DNA of 64,000 nucleotides from Beverwykella pulmonaria. Lineage: Eukaryota > Ascomycota > Dothideomycetes > Pleosporales > Melanommataceae. This document shows positions 45,135 through 56,276 of the stretch, piece by piece. The stretch spans positions 3,839,619 to 3,903,618 of the forward strand of contig BCHH01000003.1 of assembly GCA_001599595.1 (NCBI GenBank), written 5' to 3'. The position numbers and the translations under genes are program-made. Numbering within the stretch: position 1 is the stretch's first letter; every line of letters starts with the position of its first letter. The notes beneath the pieces are model-generated. The model saw only the letters and a list, made by a program, of their open reading frames with translations, searched no databases and had not been told where the DNA came from.

Positions 45135-46900
45135 TGGCCATGAGGCGAGCGGTGATAGAGGGCAGTGAGCGGGAGCTACTCATGCGCGTTGTTTCCTTCG
45201 CGTAAATATCTCCATGGAAAATAAGATTCGGCTAGAGAGTGCAAGTACCAAAGCCGCTCTGCCACTAAGTAAAGCCTGCTATATCAGAATCTCATAAATA
45301 CTTTTAACAGGGGATCGTGGGAGCGTTTACAATGAGGCGACAGCGTAGAGCAGGCGCAACAAGGGGAGCATCGGGCAGATATCTCCTAACTAATCAATAT
45401 TGTGACATTCTTCGCTTCGACGTCTCGTGGCTTGGGGCAGGCGTTGCGCATGGCGTCGGCACTAATTTGCCTGTGCGCGCTTAGGAAAAACTTACCTTGC
45501 CCTGCATGTTATTACATCTAAAGGGAACTCGCGGGACAGCCAAGCAGACGCGGGTTTATTTGCAAAACGACCAGCTTTGTATTACAAAGCCCTACTGTAG
45601 CTGCCACGAGAACCTTTACACACGTCCCTATTATTCTCTTCAGAGGTGTTAATGTGTAGAATGTCACACACCCACATGAAATTAATAAATAGCTGACGAC
45701 AAGGGCGCTGCTGCCTCAAGGCTCGATCCCAGGTCCAACCCGTCTTGAGGCTGATGTCTGCATCGATTCGGCATTGATGAATAGACTTATTTTTATCCAA
45801 TGGCGTTGTTATTCACAAGGTCAAGCGAGTGCCAGAGCTGAAAAGGATTGTATGTTAGTCCACACGTGGTGGGACGCACTGGATAAGGCTAAGGGAGGGA
45901 AATCACATCGCGCTAAGGGCAAATCGTGAAGAATCGTAAACACCGGATCGATCCGCCCCTGACCCAAATGTTTGGCTTTGGACGACTGTGGCTTTGGACG
46001 GCTGCATCACCACTTCTCTGATTTTATGATAGTACGAAACTAGAACACTAGGCCGTCCTTCCTCCCTTTTTGGTCTGATTGAATGCCAAGGGTATTAGGG
46101 CATGTCCGTCTCCGGCACCTTCTCTTCTTTCCCATCCCCATGCATGCCGCTGACTTCAGAAGCGAAACCAAACTGCCCACCACGCAGCGCCGTTCGCCCT
46201 TATCTTAGCGATTTCATCCATTTAGAGATATCGTGAACTGGATGATCCGAGTCGAAAAACTTCATGTCTACGCCCAGGCTATCATGCTGCCCACTCACAG
46301 CCTTATCCAATGATCTTTGTTTGAACATGCGAACAATCCCCAGGGCTGACCCAGTACACTGAGCCTCATGTAAAAAATGCTTTGCCTTATCTTTCAGCTT
46401 TCCATGTATCATCGTGTGGTGGTTGGCTGCAATGTTTTAACGAGGCTTGTAAGTGGAGATTTAGTTAGCACGATGCCCCACATTTTGGGGCGCGTTCCTG
46501 CATGTGGGCGTGTTTGGAATGGCATGAATAGCGCCGCCAATTAATCGTACAATAGTTCGATGAAAGTTGTAAGGACCGATCTCGAAATACGAGGATTAGC
46601 AGCCGTTTTGGTCTACTTACGGTCTGATTAGAACCCTGCTGAATGCACGCCAAGAGTAGGACTGTTGTTGCTTCTCGAAAAACAAACTAGTCTCAGCCGA
46701 AGAGGCGCATCTGGCGAAGTCATGACTTCAAGGAGCATCAATATAAACTGGGCAGAACCTTCAATTCTGCATTTCTTCTCATCGCTCTCAGTACCTTCCT
46801 TTGCAGTCGTTACTTCAACCGAGGCCATCTTGCCTCGTCCAGTCCTTCTAGCTTTCATTTAGCATAATCCCTAATTATCTAATAGTTTCTGTTACTCAAC
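45135..46900. other. intergenic, including the duplicated promoter of the first CBM18 gene
   Basis: The first kilobase shows no supported gene. From about 45.94 kb the sequence is related to DNA upstream of the second CBM18 gene (see the duplication entry). The TATA box at 46742 belongs to the first CBM18 gene. Confidence 0.5.
46742..46747 (+). promoter_or_regulatory. TATA box of CBM18 gene 1
   Basis: TATAAA, about 155 bases upstream of ATG 46901. It is conserved in position and sequence at 51056 in the duplicate, which supports function. Confidence 0.6.
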
Positions 46901-49673
46901 ATGGCTGGCTGTCGATTTGGGTCTCCGGACCTTGTGACTTCCATAGCCGGCGTTGTAGCGACACCGACGTTTGCATTCTCTGCTGCGAATAGTAATTACT
47001 TTGGACTCGCCGGCAGCTTCACATCTCGTACGTCTACTTTCTCAGCATATTCTCTTTTGAAGCTAATGGTTCAGCCAATGGTGCTACGTGCTCATTTCCC
47101 ACTCGCTCGGTGGGCGGTGGGCAGACGTCTACCTATGCGATGACACCCATTATCGTCACCACTAGTGGTGGCGTGGGAAGGACGACGACATGCGCCTTCC
47201 TCGCCCCTCCTTCGATCATCCCTAGCTCTGCAGCCTCAACAACGTATACTGGGATTGAATGTCCTAGCATAACTGACAACAAATTTGCCTCTGGTACCTA
47301 CACCATGAGATTCATTCAACCGGTTGTCGCCGGAGTTCCGTCCATATCCTCACGTCTCTTCGTTATCGCCGATCCGACTACAATTACCGATTCAACCTCT
47401 GCCACGATTACTCAAACTGTAACGGCAGCAGCTGCCCCGAGTTCAACTACTACGTGAGTTGTTCGACTATACTTTTAATTGTTTAAACTAACAGCAATGA
47501 AGGGTCACACAATACACGTCTACAATCACGCAGACTGCTTCTGCTCCGTCACAGCCAACTGTCACTGCTACTATTCCGGGCACAGTAACACCAACTGTAA
47601 CTCTCACGGACGTTGTCCAATCCTGCGCTCCTGTGCCTAGTTCAAGTTCGAGCTCATCTTTAGGGGCATCCTCTACCACGTCAGGTATCTCCTCACTATC
47701 CAGCTCGTCTTCAGCGGCACCCTCTACCACGTCAGATAGCTCGATAATATCAAGCACGTCTTCGGAATTGCCTTCCACCTCAAGCGGTTCACTCAGCACA
47801 GCTTCTTATTCTTCAATCAGCACAACAAGCGACAGTTCATCCAGCACGGCAGGTGCCAGTTCATCCAGCACGGCAGATGCCAGCTCATCCAGCACAGCAG
47901 GTGTCAGCTCATCCAGCACAGCAGGTGTCAGCTCATCCAGCACAGCAGGTGCCAGTTCATCCAGCACAGCAGGTGCCAGCTCATCCAGCACGGCAGATGC
48001 CAGTTCATCCAGCACTGCAGGTGTCAGCTCATCCAGCACGGCAGATGCCAGTTCATCCAGCACGGCAGGTGCCAGCTCATCCAGCACGGCAGGTGTCAGC
48101 TCATCCAGCACGGCAGATGGCAGTTCATCCAGCACGGCAGGTGCCAGCTCATCCAGCACGGCAGGTGCCAGTTCATCTAGCACGGCAGATGCCAGCTCAT
48201 CCAGCACGGCAGGTGCCAGTTCATCTAGCACGGCAGATGCCAGCTCATCCAGCACGGCAGGTGCCAGCTCAGCCAGCTCAACAAGTGACAGCCCCAGCAC
48301 AACGTCTGAGTCTACATCTTCTCCGACAGCGGAGACTACCTCTTCCACAGCGTCTTCTACAACTGTGGAGTCTGTATCCTCCTCAACTTCGGCACCTGCT
48401 TCTGCTCTCACTACAGAGTCTTCCTCGCAGTCTACATCAACGGCGTCTGAAATAAGTTCCTCGACGTCCTCCTCTGCAAGCACGCCCTCATCCACTCTTC
48501 AAGTGTCCCTCGATGGTCAGTGTGGAGGAACCACTGGCCAGACATGTCTCGGATCAACTTTCGGAAATTGCTGCTCTAGTAAGACACAAGCCCATTTTTG
48601 ATATTACGAACTAACTGTTGCTAGGCTACGGATATTGTGGCAGCGCAAGCATCTACTGCCAGGCGACTGACGGCTGCCAATCCGGATTTGGCACATGCAT
48701 TGCCGCCTCTTCTGTCTCTAGCAGTGTTCTTCCATCTTCTACTGCCCAAGTCTCCCCAGACGGAACTTGCGGAGGTGCCAATGGATATGTCTGCCCTGAT
48801 AGTAGCTGTTGTTCGGGTAAGTACATGCCGAATTGAGGTAGAAAAATAGCTTACAAGTGTCAAACAGAATATGGATGGTGCGGAACTTCCTCGACCTATT
48901 GTGGCGTAGGATGTCAACTCGCGTTTGGCACATGTCCTGGACAAAGTGCTACCACAACGGGTACTGCAGCTCAGCCAACATCCACGCTCAAGGTCTCCCG
49001 TGATGGCGCTTGTGGCGGTACTACTGGCCAGACGTGTGAAGGCAGCGCCTTCGGAACCTGCTGCTCCCAGTATGGTTATTGTGGAAGTACGGCGACCTAT
49101 TGCTCGGCCGGCTGCCAATTTGGATTCGGCACATGTGCTGGATCTGCGCCTTCTTCGACTGCTACAGCGGCTGCTCCGACCTCCACGCTCAAGGTATCGG
49201 CAGACGGCGCTTGTGGCGGCACAACAGGACAAACTTGTGAAGGTAGCGCAGTCGGCGGCTGCTGCTCCGAGTACGGTTGGTGCGGAGACACAGCACTCTA
49301 CTGCTCCACTGGTTGCCAGTCCGCCTTCGGCACCTGCACAGCTGCCCCAGCGAAGCGGGACATCATCAACCCCAAACTGGCGCCTGCGCGCTTCGCCGCC
49401 GCCGCCAAGCGCGTGGTGAAGGTGGTCAAGCGTGTCATTGGTGGTGCAGGTCCCGATTACACCTACCCACCCATCCCGCACACGACAGTGACAAGTACAT
49501 CTACCCACTTAGTGACTGCATTCCCAACGTCAGGCGTAGCTACGAGCACGGTGTTTAGGGTTGCGACGACGACGCTGAGCCCGTCGGCGATTGTGGTGAC
49601 GGTCACGCAGACAGCCAGTGTCTCTGTTCAAACTGTCCGAGCTACGGTAACGGCTTGTAGCACGGCAGTTTAA
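46901..49673 (+). CDS. chitin-binding protein with four CBM18 (hevein-type) modules and a Ser/Thr minisatellite region
   Basis: Five exons give 859 residues: 46901-47027, 47075-47453, 47503-48578, 48625-48816 and 48868-49673. The order is: a conserved N-terminal domain (MAGCRFGSPDLVTS; TCSFPTRSV; IECPSITDN); a Ser/Thr-rich region with 18 octapeptide repeats (SSSSTA(G/D)(A/V/G)); four CBM18 modules, each with about eight cysteines (CGGTTGQTCLGSTFGNCCS, then YGYCGS...YCQ...GCQSGFGTC, and similar); then a Lys/Arg-rich segment with KR pairs and a Thr/Val-rich tail (PDYTYPPIPHTT; TVRATVTACSTAV). CBM18 binds chitin or its oligomers; such proteins can shield hyphae from chitinases or sequester chitin fragments. 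The two introns inside modules 1 and 2 fall at the same place (CCS|xYG). No signal peptide is visible at this start, which is odd for a disulfide-rich protein. Confidence 0.88.
47834..48265 (+). repeat. coding minisatellite, 18 units of 24 bases
   Basis: Units of the type AGTTCATCCAGCACGGCAGG plus TGCC, each encoding SSSSTAGA with G/D and A/V/G changes. All units keep the 24-base length, so the frame is preserved. Because the unit is a multiple of three and lacks stops in several frames, the antisense strand and the +2 frame are also open here. It is absent from the tandem paralogue. Confidence 0.95.
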
Positions 49674-51220
49674 CATCGCTAAGGAGCTAGCTATGAGATG
49701 GGAAAGGATGCGAAAGGATGGGAACGAAGGTGGTCAGAAGTGTGCTTTATAGGGGAAATCATAAGGTGCACTAGCACATGTAGGATGTAATATAATGTTG
49801 CAGATAATTTCTGAAAAATCAACTTTCTTTGTGGATAAAGAAACTGTAATCGTCTAAGGTTGGTCTAGTTTTATATTCTCGCCGCCTCCAGTGACGAGAA
49901 AAGTACGTCCGCAAGTCCTTTTCAAAAACCCGGCAATGATGAATCCAAGGTCCTTCTCTAGCACAACTTTCCTCGGATCCAGGAGACATGGACTTGTTTT
50001 GGGCCCGGATTTCCCATGAGGGGTTGGAGATAAGAAATTCGGATTACATCTTCTTTGGTGAGGTTCTCTATTTCATTGCTTTACTTGTTATTGAGTGTGT
50101 CAAGTTAACCGTAACAGAGTCTTCTTCTTGACCAACAATGGCGTGTATTTAGCCGGGAAGAGCGAGTAACAGAGCTGAGCGATCGTATATCTTTGTGTAC
50201 TTGGTGAGATGCATTTGGTACAAAACACGAAGTTGAAGTTGGACACATCACGCGAAGGACAAGTCGCGAGGAGAAATACGATCACGTGGCACGCTAGCCC
50301 CGGATCGATCTACCCCTGACCCACTCCGGGCTCTGTACGACTTTGCATCACACCACGACCCGGGTCCGATGATGGCCCAAAACTAAGACAAGAACAGAAT
50401 ACGACCCCGGATATACTCCAATACCTCTGTTTCATTTTCGCACACAAACAGTCTTCTGGAATATGTCCACCCAGCCAATCTGCGCAATCGTTCGTGGATT
50501 CTTTTTGGCCCTCATCGCCGCAACAGTGCTTCGATCAAAGATGATAGCCAGCCACATCTTGTTTGTTGGTGCACAACACTCAATCCACTAACCACAACCA
50601 TGGTTACCAACCAGGTACCTTGTCAACAACCCTGTTCACATATGCATGCAATCCCCAGCGCTGACACGATAAATTGAGCGGCTTCAATTGATATTTGCTC
50701 AACTCTATCCAGAATCATGCATCAATCACCGGATGGTGGCGGCCTTCTCATGGGAAGGGAATTGTGTGGAAATTTGGGTACCGCAATGAGCTCGCATGTG
50801 TATTCTCGTTCGCACGTGGACCATTTTTGAGCTCGTGCGAACAGCGCCTTCAATTCATTGTTAAAAAACTCGGATGAGAATTAAGGCGTCGGTTATCCCA
50901 GGTACGAGGATTGGCTACCAGTTTAGTCTACCGGTGGCCCGATTAGGACCCTACTCCATGCGCGCCAGGGGAAGAACTATCGTCGCTTCTAGAAAAGAAT
51001 TAGTATACTCCTGAGAGGCGCATTTGGCGCTTTCATACACTCAACAGTGATGTGATATAAAGTGCTAAGAGGCTTCAAGTTAATTGCCCTTTTCTTCACC
51101 ATCGCTCTCGCAGCCTTCTTTCAGCAGTCGTTCCTTCAACCGAGGCCATCTTGCCTTGTCCAGTCCTTCTGGCTTTCATATAGCGTAATTCCTAATCACC
51201 TAATCATTTCTCTACTCAAC
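49674..51220. other. intergenic between the CBM18 paralogues
   Basis: This holds the 3' flank of gene 1 and, from about 50.3 kb, the duplicated promoter of gene 2. An open frame runs into ATG 51221 from 51062 but has no upstream ATG. No other gene was seen. Confidence 0.5.
51056..51061 (+). promoter_or_regulatory. TATA box of CBM18 gene 2
   Basis: TATAAA about 160 bases upstream of ATG 51221, matching the position of the element before gene 1. Confidence 0.6.
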
Positions 51221-53002
51221 ATGTCCGGCTGTCGATTTGGGTCTCCGGACCTCGTAACTTCCCTGTCCGGAACGGCTGCGACTCCAACATTTGCATTCGA
51301 CGCAGCCAATACGAACTACTTTGGACTTGCCGGCAGCTTTACATCCAGTACGTCTACTTACTAAGCATATCTCTTTCAATATATGCTCTCAAAACTTGCG
51401 TTCTAATGCTGATTTCGGCAGGCAACGGTGCCGTATGCTCATTCCCCACTCGCTCTGTGGGGGCTGGGCGAACATCAACCTATGCGGTCACACCCATCAT
51501 CGTCACCACCAGTGGTGTCACCGGAAAGACGACGACATGCTCTATCCTCGCACCACCTTCAATCATTCCCAGCTCTAGTGGTTCTACTACGTATTCCGGA
51601 ATCGAATGCCCCAGTGTCACTGACAATCAGTTTGCACCTGGTACTTATACTCTGAGATTCAGCCAACCAGCTGTCGCTGGCGTTGCCAGTATCACTTCCC
51701 GCGTCTTCATCATCGCCGCACCATCCACCATTACCGATCGCGTTACTGCTTCTATCATCCAGACCGCCACGGCGTCAGCTTTCCCAACTTCGACAACCAC
51801 GTGAGTTGCTTCATCGGAGATCATCCCTTGTCTTGTACTATTAAGCTAACAGTAATGCAGCATCACGGATTACACATCTACTGTCACTGAGACTGCCTCT
51901 GCTGGGCCACAACAAACCGTGATTGAGACTGTTACAGATACCGTGGTCCCGACTGTGACACTCACTGACGTCGTTCAATCTTGCGACACGTCTTCTACAG
52001 CGTCATCTTCCGCTAGCGCACCAACCGCCACTTTACCAGTGTCTGCCAACGGCCAATGTGGAGGAACAACCGGACAGACATGTCTAGGTTCGACGTTTGG
52101 CAATTGCTGCTCCGGTAAGACCCAAAAGGCGGTGCTAAACATTCCGGACTAATTTTTACTAGCGTATGGATACTGTGGCAGCACCGACATTTACTGCCAG
52201 ACGAGTGAAGGATGCCAGTCCGGCTTTGGCACCTGCATTGCTCCTTCACCTGTTTCTAGCAGTGCCTTGCCAACTTCGACCGTGAAAGTTTCTTTGGATG
52301 GTAGCTGCGGAGGAACCAATGGTTTTGTTTGCCCGGGCAGTGGGTTCGGAGACTGTTGCTCGCGTAAGTGCACCCTGAAATGGTCTGAGCGTGAATACTG
52401 ACGTGTGAAACATAGCCTACAACTTCTGTGGATCATCTTCAACTCATTGCGGAGCCGGTTGCCAGCTTCAGTTCGGCACATGTGCTGGTTCCACCGCCAC
52501 TGGCACTGCGCCTTTGCCAACGTCCACGCTCGGGGTCTCACTCAATGGTGCCTGCGGAGGCAACACACAACAGACATGTTTAGGGAGCGACTTCGGAAAT
52601 TGCTGCTCCGAGTATGGCTATTGTGGAAGCACATCGCTTTACTGCTCCACAGGTTGCCAGCCAGATTTCGGTACTTGCACTGTTCCTGCAGCGAAGCGTG
52701 AAGCTGTAAACCCCAAGCTCCGACCTGCTCTCTTCGCAGCTGCTAGACGTGTGGTGAAGCGTGTCATTGGTGGTGCAGGCCCCGATTACACATATCCGCC
52801 TATCCCGCATACGACTATTACGAATGCGGTCACTCAAGTTGTGACCGTCACCCCAACGGGTGGTGTTGCAACGAGCACGGTGTTAGGGGTCACGACGACG
52901 ACGCAGAACCCTTCTGCGGTTGTTGTGACGATCACACAGACGGTTGGTGTGTCGGTGGCGACCGTGAGGGCTACGGTCACGGCTTGTAGTACGGAAATCT
53001 AG
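51221..53002 (+). CDS. chitin-binding protein with three CBM18 modules, tandem paralogue
   Basis: Five exons give 515 residues: 51221-51347, 51422-51800, 51861-52114, 52163-52363 and 52416-53002. It has the same N-terminal domain as its upstream paralogue (MSGCRFGSPDLVTS; VCSFPTRSV; IECPSVTDN) and the same tail (KRVIGGAGPDYTYPPIPHTT; TVRATVTACSTEI). It carries three CBM18 modules instead of four and lacks the Ser/Thr minisatellite, having only a short Ser/Ala linker before module 1. Module 2 has Tyr-Asn-Phe-Cys in place of the usual YGYC, so its ligand surface may be altered. Introns again cut modules 1 and 2 at CCS|. No signal peptide is visible here either, although an in-frame open stretch lies upstream without an ATG. 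Confidence 0.88.
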
Positions 53003-53763
53003 CGGACTTATTACCATTCCTAGCTAAGGGTTTAGCTGTGAGATTGGGATAGTATGGGAGGTACTCAAGGATGGAAAATAATAATTTGTACGGAAATATG
53101 AGACATAAGAAGTAATATATATTCTCAACAGATTTAAGATGCAGCTGTTTGGAAGCATTTGGTCGTGCCTTTTCAGCTCCCTCCAACTACCGATTAACCC
53201 TTCAAAAGGTAAGGATGAAGGTGAACCTATGTCGCCCGATGTCCATGCTTGGCCATCTTGAACAACCTACCTGACACCAACGTAACAAAACTAACCCTCA
53301 GCCTCTTTCTAAAAGCCTTGCATGTATATGTCTCCCTTATTACAGCCTCCGCTTCATCCCTATAGCTACCCGTACACCTCCGGTTGCAACTGTGATGCAA
53401 ATCTACAAGCGTCCCAGTATGTGGTAAACAGCACATGAGTATCTAAAGTTGTTTTGCGCATCATCATCTTTCACGGTTACTAGGGATAATTACCCAAAAA
53501 CGCAATTACCACCCCGCTTCCAAGACGTTTACGCCATAAGGTCATACCAACGCAATAATATCTAAACATTAGGGATTTTGCTGCAACTCAGTTTAAAAGC
53601 CGAAGGTGGAAGTGGAGTGACATAAAATCTGTCCTAGATAACACAAAATCCTAAGCAGCTTGCAAAATTTATCATCGAATTTACCGTCAGGGTCTCGTAT
53701 AGCTTTACTACTTCGCTCTCGGACTACTGTACGTAAATATGTAACGGAACTCTGCTGAAACTA
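53003..53763. other. intergenic, AT-rich
   Basis: The 3' flank of the second CBM18 gene followed by AT-rich DNA with only short frames. Nothing was recognised. Confidence 0.5.
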
Positions 53764-54656
53764 CTACCCACCTCCGGCACTCCCTAACAAATTTCGATTG
53801 GATTGCAGGTGCGTTATATCGCCATCCTCCAGGCCTTCTTTACTATGATACCCATACCTAGCTCGCTCAAGCAACTTCACCGGTATTGGGGTAACAAGAC
53901 CGACTCTCAGCCCTCCACCAAACAACGCACGTCCACTCATTTTCTTCGCAGCGGTCTCCGCATCTTTGCAGGTAAAGTCCACGAACGCATAAAAATAGTT
54001 TCCTGGCTTGCCCTAGGTAGACTTATGTGGTGATTTCAACCTTGACAGCCTCGATGTGGTACTCATTGAAGAGCTCGCTGATATCATATCGTACGTATGC
54101 TGATTTAGAGGTTTTGGAAGGCCCCTAAAATACGCTCTCTGGTTTTCCAAGTCTGGTTCGAGGAACCCTGCCGGGAACATGGAGGCAGACCTGCTGTCTG
54201 ATAGCCCTCCGGTTCAACAGTCGAAGGTGACGCCTTCCACTTGGGCTTTCTGAGTGTTATCGCTTTTTTGAATGCATAGTTTGATTCTGAGCAGGCGGCC
54301 AAAAAGTTCGGTGTTGTTGAGATCGCGCATGGCTGATTTGGCTGCCGGAGCGTTGTCCAGATCGACGAAGCAGTAGGAGAGGTTGCGGACTGTAAAGAGA
54401 TCAGTTGATATGTCATGTTCAAGCTAAATACCTTGTTGACTGCCATCTATTATGCAAGTAAAATAGCCAAAATTTTCGCTTTATCTGGAATATTCATAGG
54501 TACTGCCTGTTCACACGTTAGAAGAGATACACCAAGGTAGAAGAATATATGGAAGGTTGATCCTCTTGCTCTCTGTCTGGGTTTGTTGCCGCCGCTGATA
54601 TTTTCCTCGGACGTGAACGCAGGCAGTACAGGCAAACCGAAAAGGGCAGTACCCAA
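53764..54656 (-). pseudogene. relic of a two-RRM RNA-binding protein
   Basis: Minus-strand fragments in several frames match RRM halves. Near 54.38-54.25 kb: YCFVDLDNAPAAKSAMRDLN then LFGRLLRIKL, an RNP1-type strand, helix 2 and final strand. Near 54.12-54.03 kb: YVRYDISELFNEYHIEAVKV, the first helix and strand of a second RRM. From 53982: FVDFTCKDAETAAKKMSGRA and LFGGGLRVG, its second half, running to TAG at 53764. The blocks are in the right order for two RRMs but sit in different frames, with stops (after VTFDC and VEITT) that no plausible intron removes. An upstream fragment with FYLGVSLLTCEQAV (about 54.55 kb) may be the start of RRM1. I read this as a decayed gene; an annotator might instead call short spurious CDSs here. 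Confidence 0.55.
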
Positions 54657-56276
54657 TTTCAGCTCCTTTTTACGAACCTTTTACGCAAGTGGCAAAGACC
54701 CACAATTGTCCGTATCGTTCAATCTTCAACGTCACTGCATACAATATGAAAACTATGAAGAAAACGAGACCTCACACGATATAACCGGCCTTCTCCAACA
54801 ATTCCTCTACCTTAGCTTTCGAGACTATGTATTTCATATTCTCCACATAAATCCCACTCTCCCCAACTTTTCGCACACTAACTAATCACTACTTTTCTGC
54901 TCCCTTCATACCTTACTATCTCTTTCTAGTGCATCTCCCAAAGGCGTGTGGCGGTGTCTTTCCTCTTCTCGTCGATGTTCACCTAGTAAGGAAGCCTTCG
55001 TGTCTTTGGTTTGCCAGTTTGAGGCACCAAGGCTTCGTACGCGCAGCATTGAAGCTAAGGAAAATAGAGTAAAAGTGTTGGGGTGGAGAAAAGATTGGGC
55101 TCGTTGGACATTGTTTCACCGTCTACGGCGTTCGCATGGTTTGTGCGCATTGGTTTGTCTTTTCACAATCTCATCGTCCAAGACCAGACCAACAATCAAG
55201 GACGAGTCCACCTAGGCTCTCAGCAGGCATACTCTGCGGTGCTGCTCACCCGAGAACAACCTCGTTAAACCAAGTTAACGTTAAGAGTAGTAAACTGAGA
55301 GAATCCATGTGCTTGATGAATCTATAATCATCTTTGATTAAGTTTCTACCACAACCGTACCCTCTTTGATCTTCTTCCTCACCTTCATGTAAGATGGTGA
55401 AGACGTTCCAGCGCCCCACACACACCATGTGCGCCAAGCCAAGCCCGCGGAGAAACCTCAACACCAAAAATTCTACATCACGCAACCAACGACCCACCAG
55501 CGCCTCATCTGACCGCCCCAGAATGACGCCGCTACTCAAATTTTTGCTGAAGATCGGATCATATCGGCCTTGTGTTGAAGAAGGGGCGGTGGAGTGATGA
55601 AGGTGGGTGCGGTCTAGAGTCTCTTTTTCTCGAGGTAGTCGTTCCCGTACGTAAAAGTTGGGTGCAATTTTTGAGACGCAGCCTTGAGATGGGGAGAAGG
55701 AGTGAGTGCGAGAAGAGGTTGCAATACCAAGTACACAATCTACTTCTAATTATATGTTCCTACGAAAAGGTGCTGTAAATTCTCAGAGCAGATCCCTGGG
55801 GGGGGGGCATTGTCCTCGAATCGTTCTCATCGTAATTAACAATTCGGCAACTCGGTCTCGGCCTCACCCATACGCCTACACGCCCTAGCTTATGTACCTG
55901 CCTTCGGCCTTCCACTGCCGTCACCCACGTGCGACCGCCCCTTCCGCCTTGTACTACACACTCCAGGCAACACGCATTTACACTCACGTAATGCCTTGCA
56001 TGTCGCACCTCGCCTGTACCAAAATCGCTCAGTAAGTGTGACGCTGCTACCGCGCTTGGAGTGAGGTGATATCCCGGTACGACGTAGTGCCGCTTCCGCG
56101 GAAATGTGTATACTGGGCGAAAGGGATAGGAAGGCGTTAATATGGGGAGGAGTATAAAGAGTGAGAGGTAGGAGACGGGGATTTTTATTTTTCTATCATT
56201 ACCACAACTAGCGCTCATCACCCATCACATCACCCAGCAACCACCCTCCCAAAAACCCCCCTCAAAATTACCCAAA
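54657..56276. other. intergenic, upstream of the flavohaemoglobin gene
   Basis: Only short, unrecognised frames on both strands. A run of ten G lies at 55798-55807. The flavohaemoglobin promoter with its TATA box (56153) is at the right end; the leader is very C/A-rich (CACATCACCCAGCAACC). Confidence 0.5.
56153..56158 (+). promoter_or_regulatory. TATA box of the flavohaemoglobin gene
   Basis: TATAAA 119 bases before ATG 56277, followed by a C/A-rich leader. A TATA box suits an inducible (nitrosative stress) gene; the inducer is inferred. Confidence 0.6.

Larger units (their letters stand above)
45940..53002 (+). repeat. tandem segmental duplication: two CBM18 genes with their promoters
   Basis: Unit 1 (about 45.94-49.67 kb) and unit 2 (about 50.30-53.00 kb) align in the same order. 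Examples in the upstream parts are CGGATCGATC(C/T)(G/A)CCCCTGACCCA at about 45945 and 50302, AATCCCCAG(G/C)GCTGAC at about 46336 and 50650, and a leader block with CAACCGAGGCCATCTTGCC at about 46818 and 51137. The coding parts share exon lengths (127 and 379 bases for exons 1 and 2 in both) and identical intron positions. The copies have diverged clearly in the non-coding parts, so the event is not recent. Confidence 0.8.

Noticed and set aside
47806..48495. Long open frames antisense to and in the +2 frame of the CBM18 minisatellite
   Set aside because: They exist only because a 24-base repeat without stops keeps several frames open. The plus-strand frame alone connects to the CBM18 domains with good splice sites.
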